This document shows, piece by piece, positions 51,626 through 60,873 of a DNA stretch of 64,000 nucleotides. The DNA comes from Pseudomonas sp. R84 (GTDB taxonomy: Bacteria > Pseudomonadota > Gammaproteobacteria > Pseudomonadales > Pseudomonadaceae): the NCBI RefSeq assembly GCF_009834515.1, contig NZ_CP019426.1, forward strand, positions 3,647,501 to 3,711,500, written 5' to 3'. Under the pieces are notes generated by a model. That model was not told the DNA's origin, made no database searches, and saw only the letters and a list, made by a program, of their open reading frames with translations. Every line of letters begins with the position of its first letter. Position 1 is the stretch's first letter. The position numbers were made by a program, and so were the translations under genes.

Positions 51626-52936
51626 ATGTCGCAGAGCGCCGCAGCTACCCAGACCATCGATGACGATAAAAACGCCGTCTACAAACGCATCACCCTGCGT
51701 TTGATCCCCTTCATTTTCATCTGCTACCTGTTCAACTACCTCGACCGGGTCAACGTTGGATTTGCCAAACTGCAGATGCTCGACGCACTGAAATTCAGCG
51801 AAACCGTGTACGGCCTCGGTGCCGGTATCTTCTTCATCGGCTACGTGCTCTGCGGCGTGCCGAGCAACCTGGCCCTGACCAGATTCGGCCCACGGCGCTG
51901 GATTGCCGTGATGATGATCACTTGGGGCACGCTGTCGACCTGCCTGCTGTTCGTCACCACCCCGACCGAGTTCTACACGCTGCGCCTGTTCACCGGTGCG
52001 GCCGAAGCCGGGTTCTTCCCGGGCGTCGTGTTGTACCTCTCGCAATGGTTCCCGACCTTCCGCCGTGGCCGGATCATGGCGCTGTTCATGTCGGCGATCC
52101 CGGTTTCCGGTCTGCTCGGCAGCCCGTTCTCTGGCTGGATTCTCAATCACTTCGCCGCAGGGCAAGGTGGTTTGGCCGGCTGGCAGTGGATGTTTCTGCT
52201 GCAAGGCATTCCTACCGTCATCCTCGGCGCCCTCGCCTATTTCCTCCTGAGCGACAGCTTCGCCAACGCCAAATGGCTGAGCCCGCATGAGCGTGCGGTG
52301 CTTGAGGCGGATCAAGCTGAAGACTTGGCGAACAAACCAAAAACCACCTCCGACTCGCTGTTGGCGGTGTTCAAGAACCCGGCGATCTGGGCGTTCGGCC
52401 TGATTTACTTCTGCATCCAGAGCGGCGTGTACGCGATCAACTTCTGGTTGCCGTCGATCATCAAGAACCTCGGTTTCAGCGATAACCTGGTGATCGGTTG
52501 GCTGAGTGCGATTCCGTATCTGCTGGCGGCGGTGTTCATGCTGGTGGTCGGGCGGTCGGCGGATTTGCGCAAGGAACGCCGCTGGCATTTGGTGGTGCCG
52601 ATGCTGATGGGCGCGATCGGTCTGGTGATCGCGGTGAATTTCGCGGCCAATCCGGCGATTGCGATTCTCGGCCTGACCATTGCCACCATGGGCGCACTGA
52701 CCGGCCTGCCGATGTTCTGGCCGGTGCCGACGGCGATGTTGAGCGCCGGTGCCGCGGCCGGTGGTCTGGCGTTGATCAACTCGATGGGGCAGATGGCTGG
52801 GTTCCTTAGCCCGTACCTGGTGGGTTGGGTCAAGGACAGTACGGGGTCGACCGATGCTGCGTTGTATCTGCTGGCGGCGGTGATTGTCGGCGGGAGTCTG
52901 CTGGCGTTGCGCATGACGCGGACGTTGCGGGCTTAA
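51626..52936 (+). CDS. MFS transporter, anion:cation symporter family (glycerate/aldarate type)
   Basis: This 436-residue permease has twelve helices and the family signature FNYLDRVNVGFAKLQ in the first, then GIFFIGYVLCGVPSNLAL and AAEAGFFPGVVLYLSQWFP. The context with glycerate kinase and CdaR points to D-glycerate or aldarates as substrate. AAGAGAGAG precedes the ATG at 51626. It is divergent from the regulator gene, with 171 bases between. Confidence 0.9.
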   Translation: MSQSAAATQTIDDDKNAVYKRITLRLIPFIFICYLFNYLDRVNVGFAKLQMLDALKFSETVYGLGAGIFFIGYVLCGVPSNLALTRFGPRRWIAVMMITWGTLSTCLLFVTTPTEFYTLRLFTGAAEAGFFPGVVLYLSQWFPTFRRGRIMALFMSAIPVSGLLGSPFSGWILNHFAAGQGGLAGWQWMFLLQGIPTVILGALAYFLLSDSFANAKWLSPHERAVLEADQAEDLANKPKTTSDSLLAVFKNPAIWAFGLIYFCIQSGVYAINFWLPSIIKNLGFSDNLVIGWLSAIPYLLAAVFMLVVGRSADLRKERRWHLVVPMLMGAIGLVIAVNFAANPAIAILGLTIATMGALTGLPMFWPVPTAMLSAGAAAGGLALINSMGQMAGFLSPYLVGWVKDSTGSTDAALYLLAAVIVGGSLLALRMTRTLRA

Positions 52937-52954
52937 GGTTTTGATGAAAGAAAG

Positions 52955-52980
52955 AACGGCCCTTTTCAGGGTCGTTTTTC
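52955..52980 (+). terminator. Terminator after the MFS transporter gene
   Basis: AACGGCCCTTTTCAGGGTCG followed by TTTTT forms an 8-9-base stem with one mismatch and a T tract. Confidence 0.75.
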
Positions 52981-53024
52981 GTTGGGTATCTGGCTTGGTT
53001 TTTGTGGTGGTCTGTAGATCTTTT

Positions 53025-53047
53025 CCCCCTCACCCCAGCCCTCCCGA
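53025..53047. repeat. Fragment of the 8430-8637 element
   Basis: CCCCCTCACCCCAGCCCTCC matches the left end of the element between mtlD and mtlY. Only one end is present here, so it is probably a remnant. Confidence 0.55.
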
Positions 53048-53134
53048 AACGTCGGATGAGCCAATATTCACTTTGCCGCATCGCACGCTTCTGGTATTTG
53101 ATTAACCCTTTCCCACCGACAAAAGGATTTCGGC

Positions 53135-54148
53135 ATGAGCTTTCGCATACTCGGGCACTCGGGGTTGCAGGTGTCCACCCTCACCCTCGGTACGATGATG
53201 TTTGGCGAGCAGACCAGCGCTGAGGATTCACTGCGTATCATCGACAAGGCCTGGGATCAGGGGATCAATTTCATCGACACCGCTGACGTCTACACCAACG
53301 GTCGCTCCGAAGAGATCGTCGGTGAAGCGATTGCCCGACATCGGCATGAGTGGGTGCTGGCAACCAAGGTCGGTTTCGGCCCGGTGGACGGTGTGCCGAA
53401 TCGTAGCGGTTTGAGCCGCAAACACATTTTCAATGGCATCGATGCCAGCCTGACCCGGCTCGGCACGGACTATCTCGACATCTATTACCTGCACCGTGAA
53501 GACCACAACACGCCTCTGGAGGTCAGCGTTTCGGCGATTGGTGATCTGATTCGCCAGGGAAAAATTCGCTACTGGGGCCTGTCGAACTATCGCGGCTGGC
53601 GGATTGCCGAGGTGATTCGTATCGCCGACAAACTCGGCGTTGATCGCCCGGTGATCAGCCAGCCGTTGTACAACATCGTCAACCGTCAGGCCGAGACCGA
53701 GCAGATCACCGCGGCGCAAACCTATGGCCTGGGCGTGGTGCCTTACAGTCCGCTGGCCCGTGGCGTGCTCAGCGGCAAATACGCGCCGGACGCTACACCG
53801 GATGCCAACAGCCGTGCCGGGCGTCAGGACAAGCGCATTCTGGAAACCGAGTGGCGCGTGGAATCGCTGCGCATCGCCCAGCAGATTCAGCAGTACACCG
53901 AGCAGCGCGGCGTCGGCATGGTCGAGTTTGCGATTGCCTGGGTGTTGAACAACAGTGCGGTGACGTCGGCGATTGTCGGGCCGCGAACTGAAGCGCAATG
54001 GGATGCATACACCAAGGCGCAGACCGTGAAGATCACCGCAGCAGATGAGGCGTTTATCGATTCTCTGGTGACGCCGGGCCATGCATCGACGCCGGGATTC
54101 AACGATGTCAGTCATTTTGTGTCGGGGCGTAAACCGCAATTGGTTTAA
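53135..54148 (+). CDS. Aldo/keto reductase
   Basis: This 337-residue oxidoreductase has an aldo/keto reductase barrel. The catalytic tetrad is visible: Asp in FIDTADVYTNGRSEEIVGEA, Tyr in the same motif, Lys in WVLATKVGFG and His in IYYLHREDHNTPLE. The later GVVPYSPLARGVLSGKY and AIVGPRTEAQWD bind NADP(H). It resembles the YajO/Tas-like group. The substrate is unknown. AAAAGGA precedes the ATG, and a terminator follows it. Confidence 0.9.
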   Translation: MSFRILGHSGLQVSTLTLGTMMFGEQTSAEDSLRIIDKAWDQGINFIDTADVYTNGRSEEIVGEAIARHRHEWVLATKVGFGPVDGVPNRSGLSRKHIFNGIDASLTRLGTDYLDIYYLHREDHNTPLEVSVSAIGDLIRQGKIRYWGLSNYRGWRIAEVIRIADKLGVDRPVISQPLYNIVNRQAETEQITAAQTYGLGVVPYSPLARGVLSGKYAPDATPDANSRAGRQDKRILETEWRVESLRIAQQIQQYTEQRGVGMVEFAIAWVLNNSAVTSAIVGPRTEAQWDAYTKAQTVKITAADEAFIDSLVTPGHASTPGFNDVSHFVSGRKPQLV

Positions 54149-54167
54149 GCATTTTCCCTTGTTCAGC

Positions 54168-54193
54168 AACAGCCGATACAATCGGCTGTTTTT
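54168..54193 (+). terminator. Terminator after the aldo/keto reductase gene
   Basis: AACAGCCGATACAATCGGCT followed by GTTTTT forms a 10-base-pair stem with a T tract. Confidence 0.85.
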
Positions 54194-54260
54194 CGTTGAA
54201 GCAAGCGCGATCAAACGGATGATTTGATTGAGCGTTCAGAAATAACCAAGGATTTAATAC

Positions 54261-56366
54261 ATGCTCAATCGCCCCGTTGAGGTATCCAGGAAGCCTTTGC
54301 GCGGGCTGCTGTTCAAACTGTTTGCCGATAAGTTTCCTGAGCCGGCAGCAACCGCAACTGTCGGGGATCGCAAACCCTCGATTGATTACCGTGCGGATAT
54401 CGACGGCCTGCGCGCAATCGCGGTGTTGCTGGTGCTGATTTTCCACGGCGGCCTGACGTTCTTCCCGTCCGGGTTTATCGGCGTCGATATCTTCTTCGTG
54501 ATCTCCGGTTATTTGACCACCGCAATCATCATGAAGTCGCTGAACAACGGCACGTTCACTTTCTCGGGGTTCTACACGCGGCGCATCTGGCGTCTGCAAC
54601 CGGCCGTTATTGCGTTGCTGGGCGCAACGCTGATAGTCACAACGTTGCTTTACTTGCCCGATGACTATGTCGACTTTCTCAAAAGCGAGAAATACACCTC
54701 GTTAATCATCTCCAACCAGTACTTTTCCAAAGTAACCACGGGTTACGCCACGCCCGATGCGGCCAGTCTGCCGCTCTTGCACACCTGGTCGCTGGCCATT
54801 GAATGGCAGTGGTATCTGGCGCTGCCACTGGGCCTCTGGTTGCTCAACCGTTATCTGGCGAAAAGCCTGTTCAAAGCGGCGGTGCTCGGTTTGACCCTGG
54901 CGGCCATGGCGCTCGCGCTGTATCTGTCTTACTCGGCTCCTGAAAAGAACTACTACTTCTTCACTGCGCGAATCTTCGAATTGATGATTGGCTCCTGTGC
55001 GGTCATCTTCAGCACGCACACGTTCAGGCTCAATCGCCTGAGCGCCACGCTGGTCTGCGCGCTTTCGCTGGCGACAATCATCTACTGCGCCACCCTGGAA
55101 GATATCCTGCCGGGCTTTCCGCGATACCACGCCATTGCCGTGTGCCTCGCTACGGCGGCCTTACTGTTTAAGGGTGTTGGCGATGCGAGCGTCACCTCGA
55201 AACTGCTGGCGTTCAAACCCTTGGTGTTTATTGGCACGCTTTCGTACTCCTTGTACTTGTGGCACTGGCCGATCCTCGCAGTGATGAGTTACATGGGCAT
55301 CGCGCTCACCCCGCCGATGACGATTGTTTACTTCGTCTGCACTTTCGCCACGGCCTGGCTCTGCTATGTGCTGATCGAAAACCGCTTTCGAAAGGCCCGG
55401 CTCGGCTTTACCAAAACCCTGGTCGTGCTGATGATCGTGCCGGCGATCGGCCTGTCTCTGCTCCACGCTGCCAGCGTCAGACAAGAAGGCTGGCCGAACC
55501 GCTTCAACCAAGGCTACAACGACGTGTTCAACGGCTTGAAAGCGTCTGTTCCGGCCAGTCGCGAGGGATGCCTGGGGGTCAGCGATGGCGCCGACCCTGG
55601 CTGTATATCGGGCGCCACACAGGCTGCACCGCAAATATTGCTGATGGGCGATTCGTTTTCGAATCATTACTGGGGCTTTGTGGAAACACTGGCCAAAGAC
55701 GCCAATCTTGCCGTGCTCACACAGGGCTACCCGGCGTGCCTGGCCTTGCCCGATATCTACCTCTATGACGTGAATAAATACACGAACGGGCTGTATCAAA
55801 AATGCCACAACGCCGCTCAACGCTATTACGACATGATCGCGAAGCGGCATTTCAGGTATGTGATCGTGGGTCAGTTCTGGGAGGCCTATCTCGACGATGA
55901 CATCGTCACCCAACTCGATGACCCGCGCAGCCCGGAACTGTCAAGACAACGCCTCGGCACAGCGATCCGCAAGGCCCTCGATATCATTGTCGAATCCGGT
56001 GCGACGCCGGTTTTTCTGGAAAATACGTTGCCCATGCCTGCGGGGATCAACACCTGCCTGCTGCAACAGGTCAAGCTGCGCGGCTTGATGGGCAGTGCCG
56101 AGCAAAGCAGCCTCTGCGCTACGGCGCCATGGTCTGGCGCAAAAGAGCCGGTGCTGGAACAACTGTTCAATGACCTGAAGACCGAATATCCCGGTTTGAT
56201 CGTCATTGACCCGAAAATCGTGCAATGCAAAGACGACGCGTGTATGACCACCGTCGACGGTTTGCCGGTCTATCGTGATATTGGTCATATCACCGATTAC
56301 GCCTCCTACAAGTTCGGCGAGATGTACCTGATGCGCTTCGGCAATCCGTTGAAGGTTGCGCAGTGA
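54261..56366 (+). CDS. OafA-type acyltransferase fused to an SGNH domain
   Basis: This 701-residue membrane protein has an acyltransferase-3 domain of about ten helices (RADIDGLRAIAVLLVLIFHG; GFIGVDIFFVISGYL) and a C-terminal periplasmic SGNH hydrolase-like domain (ILLMGDSFSNHYWGFV with the nucleophile Ser; DIGHITDYASYKFGE with the Asp/His pair). Such fusions O-acetylate LPS O antigen, exopolysaccharide or peptidoglycan. A 45-residue cytosolic head precedes the first helix. It stands alone, without a polysaccharide cluster, so the acceptor is not evident. Confidence 0.9.
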   Translation: MLNRPVEVSRKPLRGLLFKLFADKFPEPAATATVGDRKPSIDYRADIDGLRAIAVLLVLIFHGGLTFFPSGFIGVDIFFVISGYLTTAIIMKSLNNGTFTFSGFYTRRIWRLQPAVIALLGATLIVTTLLYLPDDYVDFLKSEKYTSLIISNQYFSKVTTGYATPDAASLPLLHTWSLAIEWQWYLALPLGLWLLNRYLAKSLFKAAVLGLTLAAMALALYLSYSAPEKNYYFFTARIFELMIGSCAVIFSTHTFRLNRLSATLVCALSLATIIYCATLEDILPGFPRYHAIAVCLATAALLFKGVGDASVTSKLLAFKPLVFIGTLSYSLYLWHWPILAVMSYMGIALTPPMTIVYFVCTFATAWLCYVLIENRFRKARLGFTKTLVVLMIVPAIGLSLLHAASVRQEGWPNRFNQGYNDVFNGLKASVPASREGCLGVSDGADPGCISGATQAAPQILLMGDSFSNHYWGFVETLAKDANLAVLTQGYPACLALPDIYLYDVNKYTNGLYQKCHNAAQRYYDMIAKRHFRYVIVGQFWEAYLDDDIVTQLDDPRSPELSRQRLGTAIRKALDIIVESGATPVFLENTLPMPAGINTCLLQQVKLRGLMGSAEQSSLCATAPWSGAKEPVLEQLFNDLKTEYPGLIVIDPKIVQCKDDACMTTVDGLPVYRDIGHITDYASYKFGEMYLMRFGNPLKVAQ

Positions 56367-56379
56367 CGTCGACTTTTAA

Positions 56380-56419
56380 GTCAAGGTCAAAAGATCGCAG
56401 CCTGCGGCAGCTCCCACAA
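56380..56419. repeat. Half repeat, family B
   Basis: AAGGTCAAAAGATCGCAGCC followed by TGCGGCAGCTCCCACA is a single right arm of the family B repeats, between the acyltransferase gene and the RarD-like gene. Confidence 0.8.
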
Positions 56420-56517
56420 GGAATGCGTGTGAATAATATTGAGCATCCGGCCAATATTCAGCACAAAAACCACGTATCCTTCGCGCCCGTTTGACCATCA
56501 ACCCCCGCGAGGACAGT

Positions 56518-57399
56518 TTGTCTAAAGGTATCGCTCTATCGGTTTCAGCTTCGGTGCTGTTTGCCGTCATGTATTACTACACTTCGCTGCTCACACCGTT
56601 GAGTGGCGTAGAGATTTTCGGCTGGCGGATGCTGCTGACCGTGCCATGCATGACCGTGTTCATGCTGGTGTCCGGGGAATGGCGGCGGGTGCTGGAACTG
56701 GTTCGTGTGGTCGCGACAAAGCCAAAACTGGTCGCCGGGTTGATCGTCTCGGCTGCCCTGCTCGGTGTGCAACTGTGGCTGTTCATGTGGGCGCCGCTCA
56801 ACGGCTACAGTCTCGATGTTTCGCTGGGTTACTTCCTGCTGCCACTGGCGATGGTCCTGACCGGAAGGATTGCCTACGGCGAAAGCCTGTCGTACCTGCA
56901 AAAAGTCGCGGTGTTCTTCGCATCCCTGGGTGTTGTGAACGAGCTGTACCAGGTCGGCGGATTTTCCTGGGCGACACTGGTGGTCGTGGTTGGCTACCCG
57001 CTGTACTTCGTGCTGCGCAAATACCTGAAGACTGACAATCTTGGCGGCTTGTGGGTCGACATGACGCTGATGCTCCCCGTCGCCTGGTGGTTTGTGCACG
57101 GTGGCGAGCAAGGCTTTGGCGTGTTTGATCAGTACCCGGGGCTGATGTGGCTGATCCCCTTGCTCGGCCTGATCAGTGCGTCGGCGTTGGTGGTGTACAT
57201 CATCGCCAGCCGCTTGCTGCCGTTCAGCCTGTTTGGCTTGTTGAGTTATGTTGAGCCGGTGTTGCTGCTCGGTGTGGCGTTGCTGCTCGGTGAGAGCATC
57301 AAGTCCGGTGAATGGCTGACGTATATTCCGATCTGGCTGGCGGTGATTGTGCTGGTGTTTGAAGGCTTTAAACACTTGATGCGCCAAAGCCGTCCTTAA
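56518..57399 (+). CDS. RarD-like EamA-family transporter
   Basis: This 293-residue permease of the drug/metabolite superfamily has about ten helices and an EamA repeat pair. KGIALSVSASVLFAVMYYYT and GVEIFGWRMLLTVPCMTVFM at the N terminus, and GLLSYVEPVLLLGVALLLGE in the second repeat, are typical of RarD. The substrate is unknown. The start is taken as the TTG at 56518, 4 bases after GCGAGGA; a TTG at 56491 is possible but would add 9 residues of charged sequence. A repeat element follows the stop at once. Confidence 0.85.
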   Translation: MSKGIALSVSASVLFAVMYYYTSLLTPLSGVEIFGWRMLLTVPCMTVFMLVSGEWRRVLELVRVVATKPKLVAGLIVSAALLGVQLWLFMWAPLNGYSLDVSLGYFLLPLAMVLTGRIAYGESLSYLQKVAVFFASLGVVNELYQVGGFSWATLVVVVGYPLYFVLRKYLKTDNLGGLWVDMTLMLPVAWWFVHGGEQGFGVFDQYPGLMWLIPLLGLISASALVVYIIASRLLPFSLFGLLSYVEPVLLLGVALLLGESIKSGEWLTYIPIWLAVIVLVFEGFKHLMRQSRP

Positions 57400-57400
57400 A

Positions 57401-57486
57401 GCAAAAGATCGCAGCCTGCGGCAGCTCCTACATTTGGAATGCGTATTTCCTGTAGGAGCTGCCGCAGGCTGCGATCTTTTGATCTT
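57401..57486. repeat. Inverted repeat, family B, copy 3
   Basis: CAAAAGATCGCAGCCTGCGG...CTCCTACA and TGTAGGAGCTGCCGCAGGCT...GATC face each other around TTTGGAATGCGTATTTCC. The arms are in the opposite order to copies 1 and 2. It immediately follows the RarD-like gene. Confidence 0.9.
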
Positions 57487-57490
57487 GAAA

Positions 57491-57527
57491 GAAATCCCGG
57501 CCCTGCATCGCTGCAGGTCGGGATTTT
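57491..57527. terminator. Bidirectional terminator between the RarD-like gene and hpd
   Basis: AAATCCCGGCCCTGCAT and the facing GCAGGTCGGGATTTTT form a long interrupted stem with A and T tracts on the two sides. It lies 17 bases beyond the hpd stop, so it probably ends hpd on the minus strand too. Confidence 0.85.
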
Positions 57528-57543
57528 TCATTTCAGTGGTCGA

Positions 57544-58620
57544 TTACTCAGTGGCAAGTACACCACGACGCACCTGATCACGCTCGATCGATTCGAACAG
57601 TGCCTTGAAGTTACCTTCACCGAAACCATCATCGCCCTTGCGCTGGATGAATTCGAAGAACACCGGGCCCATCAGGGTTTCCGAGAAGATCTGCAGCAGC
57701 AGACGCTTGTCGCCCTGTTCCGAGGCGCCGTCGAGCAGGATGCCGCGCGATTGCAGCTGATCAACCGGTTCGCCGTGGTTAGGCAGACGGCCTTCGAGCA
57801 TTTCGTAGTAGGTGTCCGGCGGCGCGGTCATGAAGCGCATGCCGATCTTCTTCAACTGATCCCAGGTCTTGATCAGGTCGTCGGTGAGGAACGCCACGTG
57901 CTGAATGCCCTCGCCGTTGAACTGCATCAGGAACTCTTCGATCTGACCCGCGCCTTTGGACGATTCTTCGTTCAGCGGGATGCGGATCATGCCGTCCGGT
58001 GCGGTCATCGCTTTCGAAGTCAGGCCGGTGTATTCGCCCTTGATGTCGAAGTAACGGATCTCGCGGAAGTTGAACAGCTTCTCGTAGAAGTTCGCCCAGT
58101 AAGCCATGCGACCGCGATACACGTTGTGGGTCAGGTGGTCGATGATCTTCAGGCCAGCACCGACCGGGTTGCGGTCAACGCCTTCGATAAACACGAAGTC
58201 GATGTCATAGATCGAGCTGCCTTCGCCGAAACGGTCGATCAGGTACAGCGGCGCGCCGCCGATGCCTTTGATCGCCGGCAGGTTCAGCTCCATCGGGCCG
58301 GTTTCGATGTGGATCGGCTGAGCGCCGAGTTCGAGTGCGCGGTTGTAGGCTTTCTGCGAATCCTTGACGCGGAACGCCATGCCGCAAACGGACGGGCCGT
58401 GCTCGGCAGCGAAGTACGAAGCAACGCTGTTGGGTTCGTTGTTGAGGATCAGGTTGATCGCGCCCTGACGGTACAGGTGCACGTTCTTCGAGCGGTGGGT
58501 CGCGACTTTGGTGAAGCCCATGATCTCGAAGATCGGCTCCAGGGTGCCCGGCACCGGCGATGCGAGCTCGATGAATTCAAAGCCCATCAGGCCCATAGGG
58601 TTTTCGTATAAATCTGCCAT
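57544..58620 (-). CDS. hpd: 4-Hydroxyphenylpyruvate dioxygenase
   Basis: This 358-residue non-haem Fe(II) enzyme converts 4-hydroxyphenylpyruvate to homogentisate in tyrosine breakdown. Two vicinal-oxygen-chelate domains are present. The iron ligands fall in [11 protein letters not shown] (first His), [11 protein letters not shown] (second His) and [16 protein letters not shown] (Glu). The length matches the P. fluorescens enzyme, which is the structural prototype of the family. On its strand GAGGTG lies just before the ATG. No other tyrosine-pathway genes adjoin it. Confidence 0.97.
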   Translation of the reverse strand: MADLYENPMGLMGFEFIELASPVPGTLEPIFEIMGFTKVATHRSKNVHLYRQGAINLILNNEPNSVASYFAAEHGPSVCGMAFRVKDSQKAYNRALELGAQPIHIETGPMELNLPAIKGIGGAPLYLIDRFGEGSSIYDIDFVFIEGVDRNPVGAGLKIIDHLTHNVYRGRMAYWANFYEKLFNFREIRYFDIKGEYTGLTSKAMTAPDGMIRIPLNEESSKGAGQIEEFLMQFNGEGIQHVAFLTDDLIKTWDQLKKIGMRFMTAPPDTYYEMLEGRLPNHGEPVDQLQSRGILLDGASEQGDKRLLLQIFSETLMGPVFFEFIQRKGDDGFGEGNFKALFESIERDQVRRGVLATE

Positions 58621-58865
58621 GGTGGCACCTCATCATTTCTTATCAATTAACCAGGGTTATTTGTCAGTCATGTGAGGTCGGTGGGTGGCGCGCAGGAGAT
58701 GCCACGCACACTGCGGGCGAGGAAGTCACCGTAGATCAGTTGAAACCCGAATATCTTCATTGTCGACCCAAGGCTCTTGCGGGCGAGGCTTCTGCTGCCA
58801 GAAGACGATTATTATTGTATGCGTAACCCGATTCTACACAGCGTAAATAGGCTTGTCTGCTCTCT
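58621..58865. other. Divergent gap upstream of hpd
   Basis: No gene is visible. GCGTAA occurs twice in the same orientation (58822-58827 and 58842-58847), 20 bases apart, which is two helical turns; a regulator site is possible. The hpd promoter lies here but was not assigned. Confidence 0.4.
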
Positions 58866-59813
58866 CTATAAAATCCGCTTTCTGGCGCCCGGTGCAAGGG
58901 GTTTGTTGCAGAGGTAAATGCCCGTCAGGATCAGTACGCCACCCCCATACATGGCCAATGTCAGTTGCTCGCCCAGCAACACAGCGCCGAAGACTACGGC
59001 CGTCAACGGGTTCAGCGCGATAAACACCCCGCTGCGCGTCGCGCCGATTTTACGGATGCCGTCGTAGTAACCGATGTAGGCGAGCGCCGAGCCGAGGATG
59101 CCGAGGTACAGCAGGCTCAGCCATTGCGGCAGCCCCAGATCATCCAGCGCCTCCCAGCTCAGTTCGCCGCGCACAGCCGCCAGAACCCACAACATGAACG
59201 TGCCGATCAGGATCGAGTACGTCACGGTCTGCACCGGCCCCAGCGTCTGATTCAGCTCACGGGAAAACAACGAGTAAACACCCCAACCCAGCACGCAGCC
59301 AAGGATCAACAGATCACCGATCCATGCGTCAGGCGTTGCAGCCAGTAATTGTGGATTACGGCTGACGATCACCAGGCCGGCGCCAACAATACAGGTCGCG
59401 ATGCCAGCAACTTTCACCCGGCCCAAGCGTTCTTTGAACAGCCACCACGAGGCAAGACCGATCACCGCCGGGTTCAACGCGACAATCAACGAGGCCCGCG
59501 ACGCGTTGATGTATTGCAGGCCGTAAAAAAAGCACAGGTTATAGAAGAAGATCCCGAAGAACCCCAGCAACGCCAGTTGCAACCATTGCCTTGGCGCCGG
59601 ACGCGCCAAGGGGATCCGCGCTAGCCACAAGAAGCCGAGCAGCGCCGCACTGGCGAGCAAGAAGCGCAGGCTGGCCGCGAGGATCGGGCTCAGACCTCCG
59701 GCCAGAAAACGCCCGGCGACAAAGGTCCCGCCCCAGATCATGGTCACCGCCGCCAGTGTCAGATAAACCGCAATGTCGGACGATGTTATGTGCAGTTGCT
59801 CGACGTTGCGCAT
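58866..59813 (-). CDS. EamA-family (DMT) transporter
   Basis: This 315-residue inner-membrane permease has ten helices and a tandem EamA repeat (VTMIWGGTFVAGRFLAGGLS; PAVIGLASWWLFKERLGRVK; PLTAVVFGAVLLGEQLTLAM). The substrate is unknown; such proteins export metabolites or amino acids. The ATG at 59813 is used because upstream residues are not family-like. It is divergent from a LysR gene 78 bases away, which is the usual position for its regulator. Confidence 0.88.
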   Translation of the reverse strand: MRNVEQLHITSSDIAVYLTLAAVTMIWGGTFVAGRFLAGGLSPILAASLRFLLASAALLGFLWLARIPLARPAPRQWLQLALLGFFGIFFYNLCFFYGLQYINASRASLIVALNPAVIGLASWWLFKERLGRVKVAGIATCIVGAGLVIVSRNPQLLAATPDAWIGDLLILGCVLGWGVYSLFSRELNQTLGPVQTVTYSILIGTFMLWVLAAVRGELSWEALDDLGLPQWLSLLYLGILGSALAYIGYYDGIRKIGATRSGVFIALNPLTAVVFGAVLLGEQLTLAMYGGGVLILTGIYLCNKPLAPGARKRIL

Positions 59814-59891
59814 GAGGCTCCAGACCAAAGAACTTTAGGAATGCCGTATCATTCCCTTCATTTCTTGTCATCGTAAAATGAGCAAACACTC

Positions 59892-60761
59892 ATGACCCTC
59901 ACTCAACTGGAAGTCTTCTCGCTGGTTGCCGAGTTGCGCGGGTTTACTCTCGCGGCCCATCGGCTGGGGATTTCGCAGTCGGCAGTATCCCACGCGATGA
60001 AGTCGTTGGAGCAGGAACTCGGCGTCGAGTTGCTGCGTCGGCACTCTTCTTCAGTGGAACTCAGTGACATCGGAGAACAATTACTGCTGCGCGCCCGCGC
60101 CATGCTCGGGCTGGCCAACACCTTGCGCCAGGAAGCCGCCGATGCTCGCGGCATGAAAACCGGCACCCTGCGCATCGGCTCGTTCGGGCCAACCTCGTCG
60201 ATCAAACTGTTACCCAGGATTCTGCGGCAATATCGACGGGCGCATCCGGGCATCGAAGTGCACATCGATGAAGGGCCGGATCGACAAGTGATTCAATGGC
60301 TGGAAGAACGACGGATCGACATCGGTTTTGTGGTGCTGCCCGAGGAGCGCTTCGACACCTTTGCCTTGATCGAAGACCAACTGGTTGCCCTGCTTCCAGT
60401 CAGCCATCCGCTGGCAACACGCTCGGCGTTGAGCCTCAAGGAGTTGTGCGACGCGCCGTTTGTGCTGACCGAGGCTGGTTCTGCGGAACTGGTGTCGCGG
60501 CTGTTCATGGCCGCGCGTTTACAACCAAACATCCGCTATCGCTGCTCGCAACTGCTCAGCACCCTCGACACGGTCAGCCGTGGTGACGCCATTACGATTG
60601 TTGCCGAAGGCTCATTGCCGGAGGAGGCAACGCCGCGCTATGTGAAGAAGCCATTATTGCCGGCCGTACAGCGTCAGTTTGGCCTTGCTGTCCTTGATCA
60701 GCGCCAGGCGTCCCCCGCTACGCTGGCCTTTATCGAGCTGGCAACGCGAATGAAGCACTGA
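59892..60761 (+). CDS. LysR-family transcriptional regulator
   Basis: This 289-residue regulator has an N-terminal winged helix-turn-helix (LTQLEVFSLVAELRGFTLAA, with SQSAVSHAMKSLEQELGVEL) and a C-terminal ligand-binding domain of the LysR type (GTLRIGSFGPTSSIKLLPRI; EGPDRQVIQWLEERRIDIGF). It probably controls the divergent DMT transporter gene and itself; the shared 78-base gap would hold its site. The effector is unknown. Confidence 0.9.
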   Translation: MTLTQLEVFSLVAELRGFTLAAHRLGISQSAVSHAMKSLEQELGVELLRRHSSSVELSDIGEQLLLRARAMLGLANTLRQEAADARGMKTGTLRIGSFGPTSSIKLLPRILRQYRRAHPGIEVHIDEGPDRQVIQWLEERRIDIGFVVLPEERFDTFALIEDQLVALLPVSHPLATRSALSLKELCDAPFVLTEAGSAELVSRLFMAARLQPNIRYRCSQLLSTLDTVSRGDAITIVAEGSLPEEATPRYVKKPLLPAVQRQFGLAVLDQRQASPATLAFIELATRMKH

Positions 60762-60873
60762 TGAGCGGCGCAAGCGCCTTCGGCCATCTATCCTCCCCCA
60801 TGGCTGATGTGATTTGCGCGCCGTTATCCGGCCTGCCTTCGCGAGCCTCAATTCATCGCGACAGGATGCGCCC

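Noticed and set aside
57439..58611. 390-codon + frame across hpd
   Set aside because: Shadow of hpd, which has its iron-binding motifs on the minus strand.
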